NCBI GenBank assembly: GCA_021018995.1
Contig: CM037587.1
Coordinates: 69,707,604 to 69,771,603, forward strand
DNA: 64,000 bases
Origin: Chloranthus sessilifolius
Taxonomy: Eukaryota; Streptophyta; Magnoliopsida; Chloranthales; Chloranthaceae
Reading direction: 5' to 3'
The position numbers were made by a program, and so were the translations under genes. The notes under the pieces were generated by a model. The model worked only from the letters and a program-made list of their open reading frames with translations, ran no database searches and had not been told where the DNA came from. Positions 44,413 through 53,203 of the stretch are shown in pieces (within the stretch, counting starts at the first letter, position 1; every line of letters begins with the position of its first letter).

Positions 44413-45823
44413 TCAATGACCCAACTCATGCTTCAAGGCACGGATCTCTGCACGTAAAGCATCCTCCCGTACATCCTGCTCCGTCATCCAGTGACCATGG
44501 AGACTCCTATACCACTTCCGGGAAGTGTCAGTGGCACCAAGAGTGTCACTCAAGGATCCTTCTAGACGAAGGACCTCACACTCAGCTGCATCAGCCATGG
44601 CCTCTGCCGCCTCTGCTCTAACCGCTTGTTTCTCTAAATTCTCGTGCAAGATGTGCTCCTCATCCATCAGTAGCTCGATATGCCTCTAAAGCATCGACTC
44701 CTTCCTTGGCCAAGGCCCCACCGTATCACTACTCTCTGCCTGATCAAAGTGACCAACAACAGGCTTCTCAGATAGTAGCTAAGCCTCGTACTTCGGGGAA
44801 GACAAAACCGAATCCCCCTATCTTGCACATGAGCATCGACTGACGTGTTCCTCAGAGAGCAGCCATCCTATCCAAGTCCCCAGAGGACCCCTAAGAGAAA
44901 ATCAGGTCACACAGGGGCAACTCCGTCACACAAGGCACCTGATGAGGGTAACCGAACTGGTGCAGCACTCAAAATGGGAAATAGTAAGTGATGCCAGTCA
45001 AACTGAGGAGAGTGATGCCCTCATGATCTCTGGAGTGAACCACTGGGAAGGTCCGATCTGACCAAGGAAGTCTCCACACCAACTCGACTACGGCCAGCCA
45101 AAGCTTCAAACCCTGCATATCTTCTAATGGAAGCATATGACATTGGCCTAGGAAGCAGTGGGCCACCTCACCAAGAGCAAGGTAAAAGCGAGGCATGGGT
45201 CACAAGATGGCGAGATGCTCCCCATGCCAAATTTGGAGCAAGATGGGACATCCCCAGTGGCCCTCCACCTTGCCCAGAGCGAAGGCATCGAGGCAGCGAT
45301 AAAGCTCTGCCAACACCATATGCATCATAGAGCGGCCTCCCTCTATTTCTGCCAAGACATCACAAAGTGTAAGCGAGAAGCTCTCTCCCCCAGTATAAAA
45401 AAGAACCTCAGAGATAAGGTAAAGGGCAAAGGCCTTCACATTATCAAAATTTTTTATCGGCAATTTTCGTAGGCTTTCCTCTCTGAAAAGTTCTCTTAGA
45501 AATTCACTGAACACTTGGTGGGGCCCCCAATGAGGCTTTTCTCATAATCATTTCTCTTCAAGCGCAAGGTGATCAAAGTGATTGGCATAACCCGGCTTCG
45601 GCAGCACTCTCGTAAGGTCTCTATGCAGCTTCAAACTTGATAGATTGGAGAGCTCGTTGAGAGTACGAGTCAACTCACGATTCCCAAAATAGAAGACATG
45701 GGTGTTAACTCCCGAAAATGAAGCTGTGACATAAATGAAATCCCAAAGTGGGGGAACTTCAAGGAAGGATGCGAGACGGGCCAAGCCGAGTTGATCCAAA
45801 CCTGTAAGCTCGCTCTCATTCAT
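44413..45823 (-). pseudogene. Antisense gene 2 of Tat2: DUF7745-like N-terminus plus coiled coil
   Basis: Function unknown. I start it at 45823 (MNESELTGLDQLGLARLAS). One frame runs to 44969 with three stops and no indel. It contains FLEVPPLWDFIYVTASF and VFYFGNRELTRTLNEL, and further on ALYLISEVLFY and AELYRCLDAF, the pattern of the domain called DUF7745 in plant retroelement proteins (from memory, moderate confidence). 44667-44413 is a Glu/Ala/Arg-rich coiled coil (ENLEKQAVRAEAAEAMADAAE) in another frame. It converges on Tat2 pol. A promoter-like block lies 220 bases upstream (46012-46050). Its stops are again compatible with C to T changes. Confidence 0.6.
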
Positions 45824-46011
45824 GATCTCAAGTCATTTCCTTAGAAAATTAGGCCCCACGCCCAAAGAGGGAAGTATCGTGGTCTCGGACCCTACATGAG
45901 AGGCAGGGTAGGCAAGTGGGTCCATTGACATACAAAGATGTTCCCAAGGATACAAATTCAATGTAGGACGATGGACCCACCTTGGAGGCAAGAAAAGAAA
46001 AAAGGGGTCAC

Positions 46012-46050
46012 GAGAGAAGAGAAAAGGGGCATCCTGGAGCTTAAAAAGCC
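46012..46050 (-). promoter_or_regulatory. Probable core promoter of antisense gene 2
   Basis: Minus strand: GGGGCTTTTTAAGC (46039-46052; TATA-like TTTTTAA at 46041-46047), then a pyrimidine patch TTTTCTCTTCTCTC (46012-46026). The two palindromes at 46070-46143 lie just upstream. The layout copies that at 49764-49829. Confidence 0.5.
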
Positions 46051-46069
46051 CCACTGTCCTAAGGAAGCA

Positions 46070-46143
46070 CTTGGTGCATGTAATTCATGCGCCAATATAA
46101 TTTTCCCAAAATTTGGCCTGGTGCATGTAATACATGTGCCAGG
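46070..46143. repeat. Two palindromic elements upstream of antisense gene 2
   Basis: 46070-46095: arms CTTGGTGCATG / CATGCGCCAA. 46117-46143: arms CCTGGTGCATGTA / TACATGTGCCAGG around one central A. Confidence 0.88.
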
Positions 46144-46540
46144 TCACTTAGGTCCCCACAAACAAAAAAGTGAGGGTTGGGGAGGGTTTTTTTTTATTGC
46201 TTGCCCACACTTTATGCCTCTTATCTAAAAAGACACACAATAGGCCGTATACAAAGGGGAAAATTAGGATTTTTGGTCACATCTAACTTGTATAAATCTT
46301 CATGCAGGAAAAATTCACGCTAGCATGGAAATAGTGGCCAAGTGTTAACAAAGTATGTGGCCCCGGAGGCCATCCCTTTTGACAAAATCAAACCCATCCT
46401 GCAAGCAATCTGATATACTACAACAAGCAAAGGAGAGATAGAGCATGCAATTAAAAGGAAAGGCACCAACATTCATATGAAAAAACTAGAAAAACCATCT
46501 AAACAAAATCAACAAGTGCCACATCATCCCTTACTTAGTC
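46144..46540. other. Spacer between the two antisense genes
   Basis: No gene or repeat recognised. Confidence 0.5.
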
Positions 46541-48948
46541 TCAACAAATATATGTCCCAAAAAGGCTCAAAATTCTAAAGCAGAGCCTAATCTCTGGCAG
46601 CACCCTTGGACTTCTTGCGCATGCGCGAAGAGCTTTGATATGTCTAGACATCTCCCACTCGGGCCCACACCTAAGAAAGTCAGCTAAGCAGGGACGCGAC
46701 TCCTTTTCACAAGCATGCTGAAAGTCATACCCAAATCCACCAGTCAAGATTAGTTTAAAGAGAAAATAGCAAGCCAATGATCGAAACCAGTCAGTATCAT
46801 ACTCACCACTTCCACGTCCTGAAGGCTGACAATATTGCTATAATACTCCTCTTGGTTCACTGCCGACTCATAGTCCTACACAAAAAGGAAAGAGACATTT
46901 AGCTACAAGTGACAGCACATGCATTTTTCTGAGAAACAAGCATGCAGAAAGAGAGAACTTGCTTACCCCAGGAACTAATTCAGGAGGAGGGATTCATATT
47001 GCATCAGTAGATATACGGACCCACTCCTCTATGGCCAACCCTCAAGGAAGGCATCATCGAGGCGTCTACAAGTCCCCGGGACCTCCATAGTCGAACTACT
47101 AGAGGCACCAGTACCAGAGGTGCCTGAGGGACCCACTCCCGTAGCATCAATAGTACTCGTCGCTGCCTCATCATCATCATCGGAGTCACCTCCCTGCTCA
47201 AACTATGAAAAGGAGCAGAGTTTCAGTCAGTAGAAGCCAAAAATTGAATTAGAATCGCTAAAAATGTGCCTAAGGAAAAGAGAAACACCTGAGATTGTGA
47301 ACAGCCAAAGGCCAAGAAATTGGCACTAGGTACGAAGTGCAGAAGAATGGACCGGTAGGGTAGGGACTCATACCATAGCTGGTACCCTCCAGGCTCGAGG
47401 AGATCATTAATGGGGACCCCATGATCAAGAAACTAGGTAGAGAGCTCTTCAACAGTACTCTCAGGAGCCATGACATCTGCAGGAGGAGCCTGTGGCACAG
47501 CAAAGTGGTCTCAATACTAGTGGACCACTCTCTCTCCTAAGTAATATGCCCTGGCCCAGGCCCCGTAGAAGAAGATGATGCGATGGCTAATAAAGAAGCG
47601 AGACAGACCCACAACAACTCACTCTAAAAAAGGAGAACCAATGTAGGGATCATAGATAACCTTCCCAGATAGAAAAGTGTCCCGTCAACCAAGCAGATAG
47701 CATAAAAGGAAATGCTGGGAAAGAAAAGAGAGAAATAGTCATACCTACTCCATGATCAGCAGGTTGAACTGGGACCTTAGGCCCATCTTCAGATGCTTCA
47801 TGCCAACGTCCTTGCAGCGGTGCGTGTTCCAATTGCTCATGAGTGGATATGTGTGTATGTCAGAATGTAGGAAGGGGTAGCGAGGTTGGAAGTGCAGATA
47901 GCCCCAAATCTGAAAAGAACAGCATACTGAAAGGGTGTGTCAGAAACATGATGGATGACTAAACAATAAACCAAGAAAAGTAAAGGAGTCAATGGTTACC
48001 TCAATCGCAGGTTAGAAGCCAACAACAGAAATCGAGTTCCCTAATGAGACTCAGACTAGGCTAGACATCAGAATGGCATATCCAGCCCCACCCCAGTCGT
48101 ATCTGTGCACGTCATCCCAATTTACCATAAGACTGAGCAAGGACAATGAGACCCGACCGCCGTTGGCATTTAAGAGGAGGGTCTTACCCAGCAGGAGGAG
48201 TGAAATGTTAGCCAACATCACCGTCGTTCTGGCTTAATGAAAATATCTGCATTTGGCTACCCCAGGTCCCCTAGTTCATTCTCTGTAAATAGATCAGACT
48301 GCCAGGAAATTTTAACCTTAGAGCCGTGCAGATTTGTGGAGGCGGGATAATCCCCGATTAGTTGAATCACCTCATCCCGACTGGGCATGGGAAGGTCGGC
48401 CACTGGCATACCCCCTATTTGAATCCCCGTAATCAAAGACCAATAAATGGGGGTAAGAGTCATCTCCGCCATGGCCATATGAAAGTTCATAGTCTCGGGA
48501 CGGAAGCGCTCAATCAAGGCCTTCAGATAGGCCGCGTCAGCCCGTATGGCAGGGTACGAGAGGAAGTCCCCGAAATCGGCCTGGGCAAGAAGGAACTTCA
48601 TGATCGGAGGGGGGTAGAGATAGAAGCGCTGATGGTCCAGTCAGCCTCCTCGGAAGGTAACGAAAGGCAAGTCCTGCATCCAAATAAAGAGGTATCGAAT
48701 GCTGAAGATATAACAAGCTCACATAAAACAACAAAGCCTATTTCATTACCTTGTTGACAATATTAATTGGTGACACGAAAGTACTGCTGATGAAGCAAAC
48801 CGGTAGGGCGGCCTCTCCCTGCATTTTGTACCAGGGATGGGAAGAGCATTGCACTACAAAAAATTGTTCCCCTCGGGAACCATAGGCCACTTCCGGCCCC
48901 ACTTCTTGCTCCTGCCCCTCCTCTTGTACGTACTCCTCGCTCGATATC
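46541..48948 (-). pseudogene. Antisense gene 1 of Tat2: spliced plant mobile domain (PMD) gene, decayed
   Basis: Exons inferred from GT/AG borders and from continuity of the domain: 48948-48750, 48673-48000, 47909-47746, 47714-47289, 47202-46967, 46875-46807 and an uncertain last part to 46541. The second exon carries the PMD signature ALIERFRPETMNFHMAMAEMTLTPIYWSLITGIQIGG and later LLLGKTLLLNANGGRVSL and VHRYDWGGAGYAIL; exon 3 begins IWGYLHFQPRYPF, as expected after the domain. Exon 5 has an acidic GDSDDDDEA stretch. Breaks: a TGA and a TAA inside the domain, a one-base frame change near 48257, and TAG codons later. PMD proteins occur in Mutator-like and Ty3 elements and in MAIN/MAIL host proteins. 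The start codon is not certain. Confidence 0.7.
47910..47999 (-). other. Predicted 90-nt intron in the PMD gene
   Basis: Donor GAG|GTAACC at 48000/47999, T-rich tract, acceptor TTCTTTTCAG at 47910. Removing it joins the end of the PMD domain to its usual IWGY continuation. Confidence 0.7.
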
Positions 48949-49821
48949 CTGAGATGGATACAAGCAATACAATCAAGACATATCAGTAGCAAGAAATTAT
49001 TTGCTAAATAGGCTAACAGGGAGGTAAGTAGGACCTTTTTCTTTCCCAACCATCATCATCGTGTAAAAAAAAAAATCATCATCAAATCACCCACATTTCC
49101 AAAAAAAAAAGAAAGAAGAAAAAAACAAAACAAAAAAAATGTATATGTGTGTGCATTTATGCAACCAAAAAAAGATTCAGAAAAATAAAACAAAAAATAT
49201 ATGTATATGTGTGTGCATTTATGCAACCAGAAAAATCCAAAGAAAATAAAACAAAAAATATGTATATGTGTGTGCATTTATGCAACCAAAAAAATCTAAA
49301 AAACAAAATGAGAAAAAGTACATATATGTGCATTTATACAACCCCAAAAAAAGTCAAATAAAAAAGAAAAATATATTTGTGAGCATTTATGCAATCCATA
49401 AAAATCGAAAAAAGGAAAAAAGAAAAAAAAGAGAGAAGAAGGAATGCCCTAATCAAAAAATATATAATAAATCAAGAAAAATAAAAATATAGGGCATCAT
49501 TTACATGTAATAAGATCAAACCAATCATGGATAATCACAATTGCAAGAAATATCATTCACTTATCATCTAGAAAAGTAAGAATCATAACCACATTGCAAA
49601 AGATTTCAAGAAAAATCAAATAAAAATGGGTGATTACTTTCAAAGGAAACTGGGTCCTTGATTCGGCATAGAGCGGGTGTTTAATCGGCGCGAGTGAACA
49701 CTGGAAATGAAGCACTCTTGGAATCGATCCAAAGGAACCCTAGGAAGGAGTCCCATTTCGTCTTAGAGAGGGAGGGAGAGAAATTTTTGAAAAAAGACCA
49801 CTTTTGGCTAGGGCTCGAGCG
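48949..49821 (-). other. 5' leader of the PMD gene, with 60-bp tandem repeats
   Basis: Between the promoter-like block and the first recognised coding exon. An acceptor at 48949-48955 (CCATCTCAG) suggests that a leader intron ends here. AT-rich tandem repeats fill 49139-49400. There is no convincing ORF; the short frames within the repeats are low complexity. Confidence 0.5.
49139..49400. repeat. AT-rich tandem repeat, 51-62 bp, 5 units
   Basis: Each unit begins ATGTATATGTGTGTGCATTT or a variant, followed by ATGCAACC and an A-rich tail. Units start near 49139, 49201, 49260, 49320 and 49371, the last two more divergent. Confidence 0.88.
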
Positions 49822-49829
49822 TTTTAAAA
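49764..49829 (-). promoter_or_regulatory. Probable core promoter of the PMD gene
   Basis: Minus strand: GGGGGCTTTTAAAACG (TATA-like TTTTAAAA at 49822-49829), then 40 bases on a pyrimidine patch CTCTCCCTCCCTCTCTAAG (49764-49780). TATA plus pyrimidine patch is the usual plant core promoter plan. Confidence 0.55.
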
Positions 49830-49843
49830 GCCCCCAGTTTTGG

Positions 49844-50014
49844 CTTGGCGCATGTAATACACGTGTGAAGCATAAATCGGCCCCGTTTGTGCCTGGCGCA
49901 TGTATTACATGTGCCAGGCTATTTCGGGCCAAATTTGGCCTGTCGTGTCTAATACATGCGCCAGGCTATTCCTGGCCCATTTTGGCTTAGCTTGCGTGTT
50001 GCACACACCAAGCC
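49844..50014. repeat. Palindrome cluster upstream of the PMD gene promoter
   Basis: 49892-49918: arms CCTGGCGCATGTA / TACATGTGCCAGG. 49939-49965: arms CCTGTCGTGTCTA / TACATGCGCCAGG. Degenerate copies at 49844-49870 and 49988-50014. Confidence 0.85.
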
Positions 50015-50154
50015 GGATCTTCCTCGGACCCGAGGAGGCACACACATCCCCAAACGATGCGTCGATCTCCATTTGACTTGCTCGGGCGGTAGTGTTAAAA
50101 TAAATGGTTCCAGAACAGTGAGCTTGCTCAAAATCCCGAACAACAAAAAGTCAT

Positions 50155-50410
50155 AAAAATTCACATAAAATCATAAAAATTTCCACATAAAAATCCACAT
50201 AAAATAACAAAAACTTTCCGCACAAAAATCCACATAAAATAACCAAACTTTCCACACAAAAATCCACATAAAATAATCCACATAAAATAACAAAAAGTTT
50301 CTATACAAAAATCCACATAAAATAATAAAAAATTTCCACATAAACAACAAAAAAAATCCACATAAAACCCCATATAAAATAATAATAAATTCTACATAAA
50401 AATAACCAAA
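50155..50410. repeat. Tandem repeat of a TCCACATAAAATAA core
   Basis: About seven degenerate units of 30-37 bp built on AAAATCCACATAAAATAAC and AAAACTTTCC. It may belong to the Ath4 LTR or to the end of Tat2. Confidence 0.85.
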
Positions 50411-50834
50411 AAGTGGCACGTACTCCCAAAAAGCGTTGCGACATCAATTCGCTCGGCTCAGGTAGTTGTGCTATTTCAACTTCAGCATGTTGGGTTCGCC
50501 CAAAGATCTTGAACCATGCTTCGTGTAGGGGCTCCCGTGGCCAGTCCAATGGGGCAATCATTGCCTCATGCGATTGGACACAAACTGTGGGCCTTCGCGT
50601 ATTTACTTCGCGCCTATCATTGAGCTTAAGATTATAGCAGATATCTGTAGTTGCTCAAAAGAAATTGATGACTGCAGCTGAGGGGTAAACGATAAATATA
50701 AGTTTTCAGAAAAATTAAGTTAATATAGAGAAAATTGTCTTCGTGGGAATGATCCTATGCTAGTTCTATGATTTTCATTGTGCGCTTGCAATAGGTTAAG
50801 ACTTAATTAAAGATACATAAAAGTAGCGTGGCCA
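50411..50834 (+). repeat. Ath4 5' LTR, 3' end (start not determined)
   Basis: The LTR end is placed at 50834 (GGCCA) because the AGTTTT spacer and primer site follow exactly as in Ath3. No partner LTR is in the window to fix the start. Confidence 0.6.
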
Positions 50835-50840
50835 AGTTTT

Positions 50841-50858
50841 TGGCGCCGTTGCCGGGGA
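50841..50858 (+). promoter_or_regulatory. Ath4 primer-binding site (tRNA-Asp)
   Basis: TGGCGCCGTTGCCGGGGA, identical to the Ath3 site, 6 bases after the LTR end. The leader 50859-51099 is AT-rich and holds nothing else that I recognise. Confidence 0.93.
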
Positions 50859-51099
50859 TAGGCTATTTATATTAATTTGAAGAAAATAAGTATTTATCTT
50901 TTTCTTTTTATATTTCTTTATATTTTTAATTTTTTTTATCACTTCTTAAATCTTTTGCAGGTTTATTCGGAGTGATGAATCAGCGTTTCAACTTCCCCTG
51001 ATCAGAGAAGCTCGAGGCTTAGATTTGTTTTCTCTCCCTGCCTTCTAGAATAAAAATAAAATATAAATATATATACAAAAATATAATTTTTCTTTTTGT

Positions 51100-52540
51100 A
51101 TGCATCACACCCGATCTAGAAGCCTAGACTTCTTCGAGCGTGATCCAGAAATTGAAAGAACTCTCTTGGGTAATTTAGTTATGGCTAATGACTTGTCAAT
51201 CTAAAGCACATTTCCGCCCTATAGCCTTGACCGAGCCCTCTTGTATATTTATACCAGAGGTGCCTACGGGTCAAAATTATGAAATCAAGCTCCATACACT
51301 TCAATCTATACCAATCTTTCATGGGCTTGATCGAGAAGATCCCTACCAACATCTCAGGAACTTCATAGAGCTTTGCACAGTGCTGTAATTATCGACTGAT
51401 AATAAAGAGGTCATAAAACTACGTTTGTTCCCATTCTCTCTCAAGGATAGGGTGAAGGCATGGTTAATTTTATTACATGCCAGAAGCATTACCACATGGG
51501 AAGAATTGCAGTCCAAGTTTTTGGGCGAGTACTTCCTAATTGGTAAAACTAACCAAATTCGCCAAGCGATTTAAGACTTCAAGCAAAAGCCAGGAGAATT
51601 ATTTCATGAGAGCTGGGAACGAATGAAGGGTTTGTTACGGAAGTGTCCTCATCATGAGGTACCAAATTAGTCAATAGCGTAAAGCTTCTACCAAGGGTTG
51701 ACTGAGACTAGCTAGTCTACAATCGATGTCATGAGTGGAGGAGCCTTTATGGCTCAGAACGGTTAGAAATCCTGCAAGTTATTTGAGAAAATGGCCAATA
51801 ACTCAAAACAAAAGCAGACTCTACTTAGATCTGATCCACATATCACTCACCACACCCAACTCATGAGGGGTGGACTTTACGATATCGGCAATGATAAAGT
51901 AAAGAAGGAGGATGACATGAGTGCAAAATTTTTGGCCCTCGAACAATAAATCACAATATTAATGGCTACCAAACCGAGCACCTCAGATAGATATTTGGTA
52001 AGCCACCCTACTTGCCAGACTCAGATGTATACTGAAAACCTAGTTGCGCTATCCCACCAAGAGGTGTTGGAAAGTGAACAAATAATAGCTTTTCAGAGGG
52101 GGGATTTTAGAAACACATATAATCCAGCATGGAGATACTACCCTTGATTTAACTATGGTTCCACAGGCAGAGCACAACTAGCACCATCAGTTGTGCAACC
52201 TCGATTTCCCCAGACTCAAGATTTCTACTAAAGACCTCAATTGCCTGCTGCATAGCTCCAATTTGGACCACAGAGCAATGCACCTGATGCCACAGTTGTT
52301 CAAATCCTTCAAGATTTACAGCAACAGTCACATCAACACTCAAAAGATTTACAACTGCTTGCTCAATTTTCTCAAGTGCTTAATTCACATACTCAGTCCA
52401 TTACAAAGCTAGAAAGCCAGATAGGTCAGATAGCTCCTCAGGTGGCAAGAAGAGAGACTGGCTAATTACCTACATAAGCGGTTAATAATCCTAGAGGACA
52501 AGTGCTCCTGGGGGAAACATTAGCTCCCCAAAATCAAATA
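51100..52540 (+). pseudogene. gag: Ath4 gag
   Basis: Starts MHHTRSRSLDFFERDPEIER at 51100, with one frame change near 51190. From there mostly one frame: PIFHGLDREDPYQHLRNFIELC, LRLFPFSLKDRVKAWL, FHESWERMKGLLRKCPHHE, then a Cys/His-poor linker and a Gln-rich C-terminus (QILQDLQQQSHQHSKDLQLL, QVLNSHTQSITKLESQIGQI). About a dozen in-frame stops. Capsid precursor of Athila type, more distant from Ath1-3 than they are from each other. Confidence 0.85.
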
Positions 52541-53203
52541 TAGACACCTCGTGCATTGTCAAGCTACTGACTCATCCGTAGCATCAATTGTAAATTATGT
52601 AAATTATATCTTTTTCTTTTTAATCTAGGTATCATACTTTGACCCAAATAGTTGAAAGACAATTAATCATAATATCCTACCTATTATTCATTATAACAAA
52701 CAATCGTATGGATGTATGATTGATCATCATTAGGTCTATCAATGAAGCATAGTGATTATGATTCACTGATACGATGGTTCATACTAGAATCAACTAATGA
52801 TTCTAGGTCAAAACCAAATTGACGACCGACTGGTTCAACAAGTCGCCACTAAAAATAGGGCCTACATATTCGAAAAAAGGATATGTCGACCCCATTTTCA
52901 ACTTCTCTAGTTTTTCTCTCATACCTTCCCTCTCTTTTTAGAAAGCTCTTCATCCTAACCATTCTCCTACTCAACCCATTCGTTTTAATTTCCTATACAC
53001 CCCTTACTTCCCCTATTTTATTTCGAGAACCCTGTGTGCATTTCATTCTGCATCTATAATTTAGGGTTTCAATCATCAAGAGGCAAGGTGGCAATTTTAT
53101 GATCAAATGGAAGGGTTTCTGCATGAATTTTTTATTCAATATATGGAATTCATGGTTAATTAATAATGTTTCTATTTTTGCAGGAAAGGAAAAGAATTAT
53201 AGA
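52541..53203 (+). other. Ath4 region between gag and env-like gene
   Basis: AT-rich, with no trace of protease, RT, RNase H or integrase. Near its end, TTTCTATTTTTGCAG (53169-53183) is a good splice acceptor directly before the env-like start, so this region may include a leader intron. Confidence 0.55.

Larger units (their letters stand above)
41557..50014 (+). mobile_element. Tat2: Tat/Ogre-type element with antisense extra genes, 5' part displaced
   Basis: Plus-strand integrase (41557-42911) followed by a long 3' region holding 51-bp repeats and two genes on the opposite strand (44413-45823 and about 46541-48948). Tat-lineage elements with extra ORFs, some antisense, between pol and the 3' LTR are known. 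The 5' half lies left of Tat1, outside the window. I could not identify a 3' LTR; the right limit given here is where the last palindrome ends and is uncertain. Assignment of both antisense genes to this element is inference from position. Confidence 0.6.

Noticed and set aside
46541..46806. Last exon of the PMD gene as a confident call
   Set aside because: Two frames are equally plausible and no domain fixes the choice; only an uncertain end is given.
49056..50560. Frames rich in Lys, Phe, Trp and Cys
   Set aside because: These are translations of AT-rich tandem repeats.
52650..52830. Possible MITE with inverted repeats (GATTATGATTCA, TGATTGATCATCA)
   Set aside because: The inverted matches are short and imperfect and I could not define ends or a target duplication.
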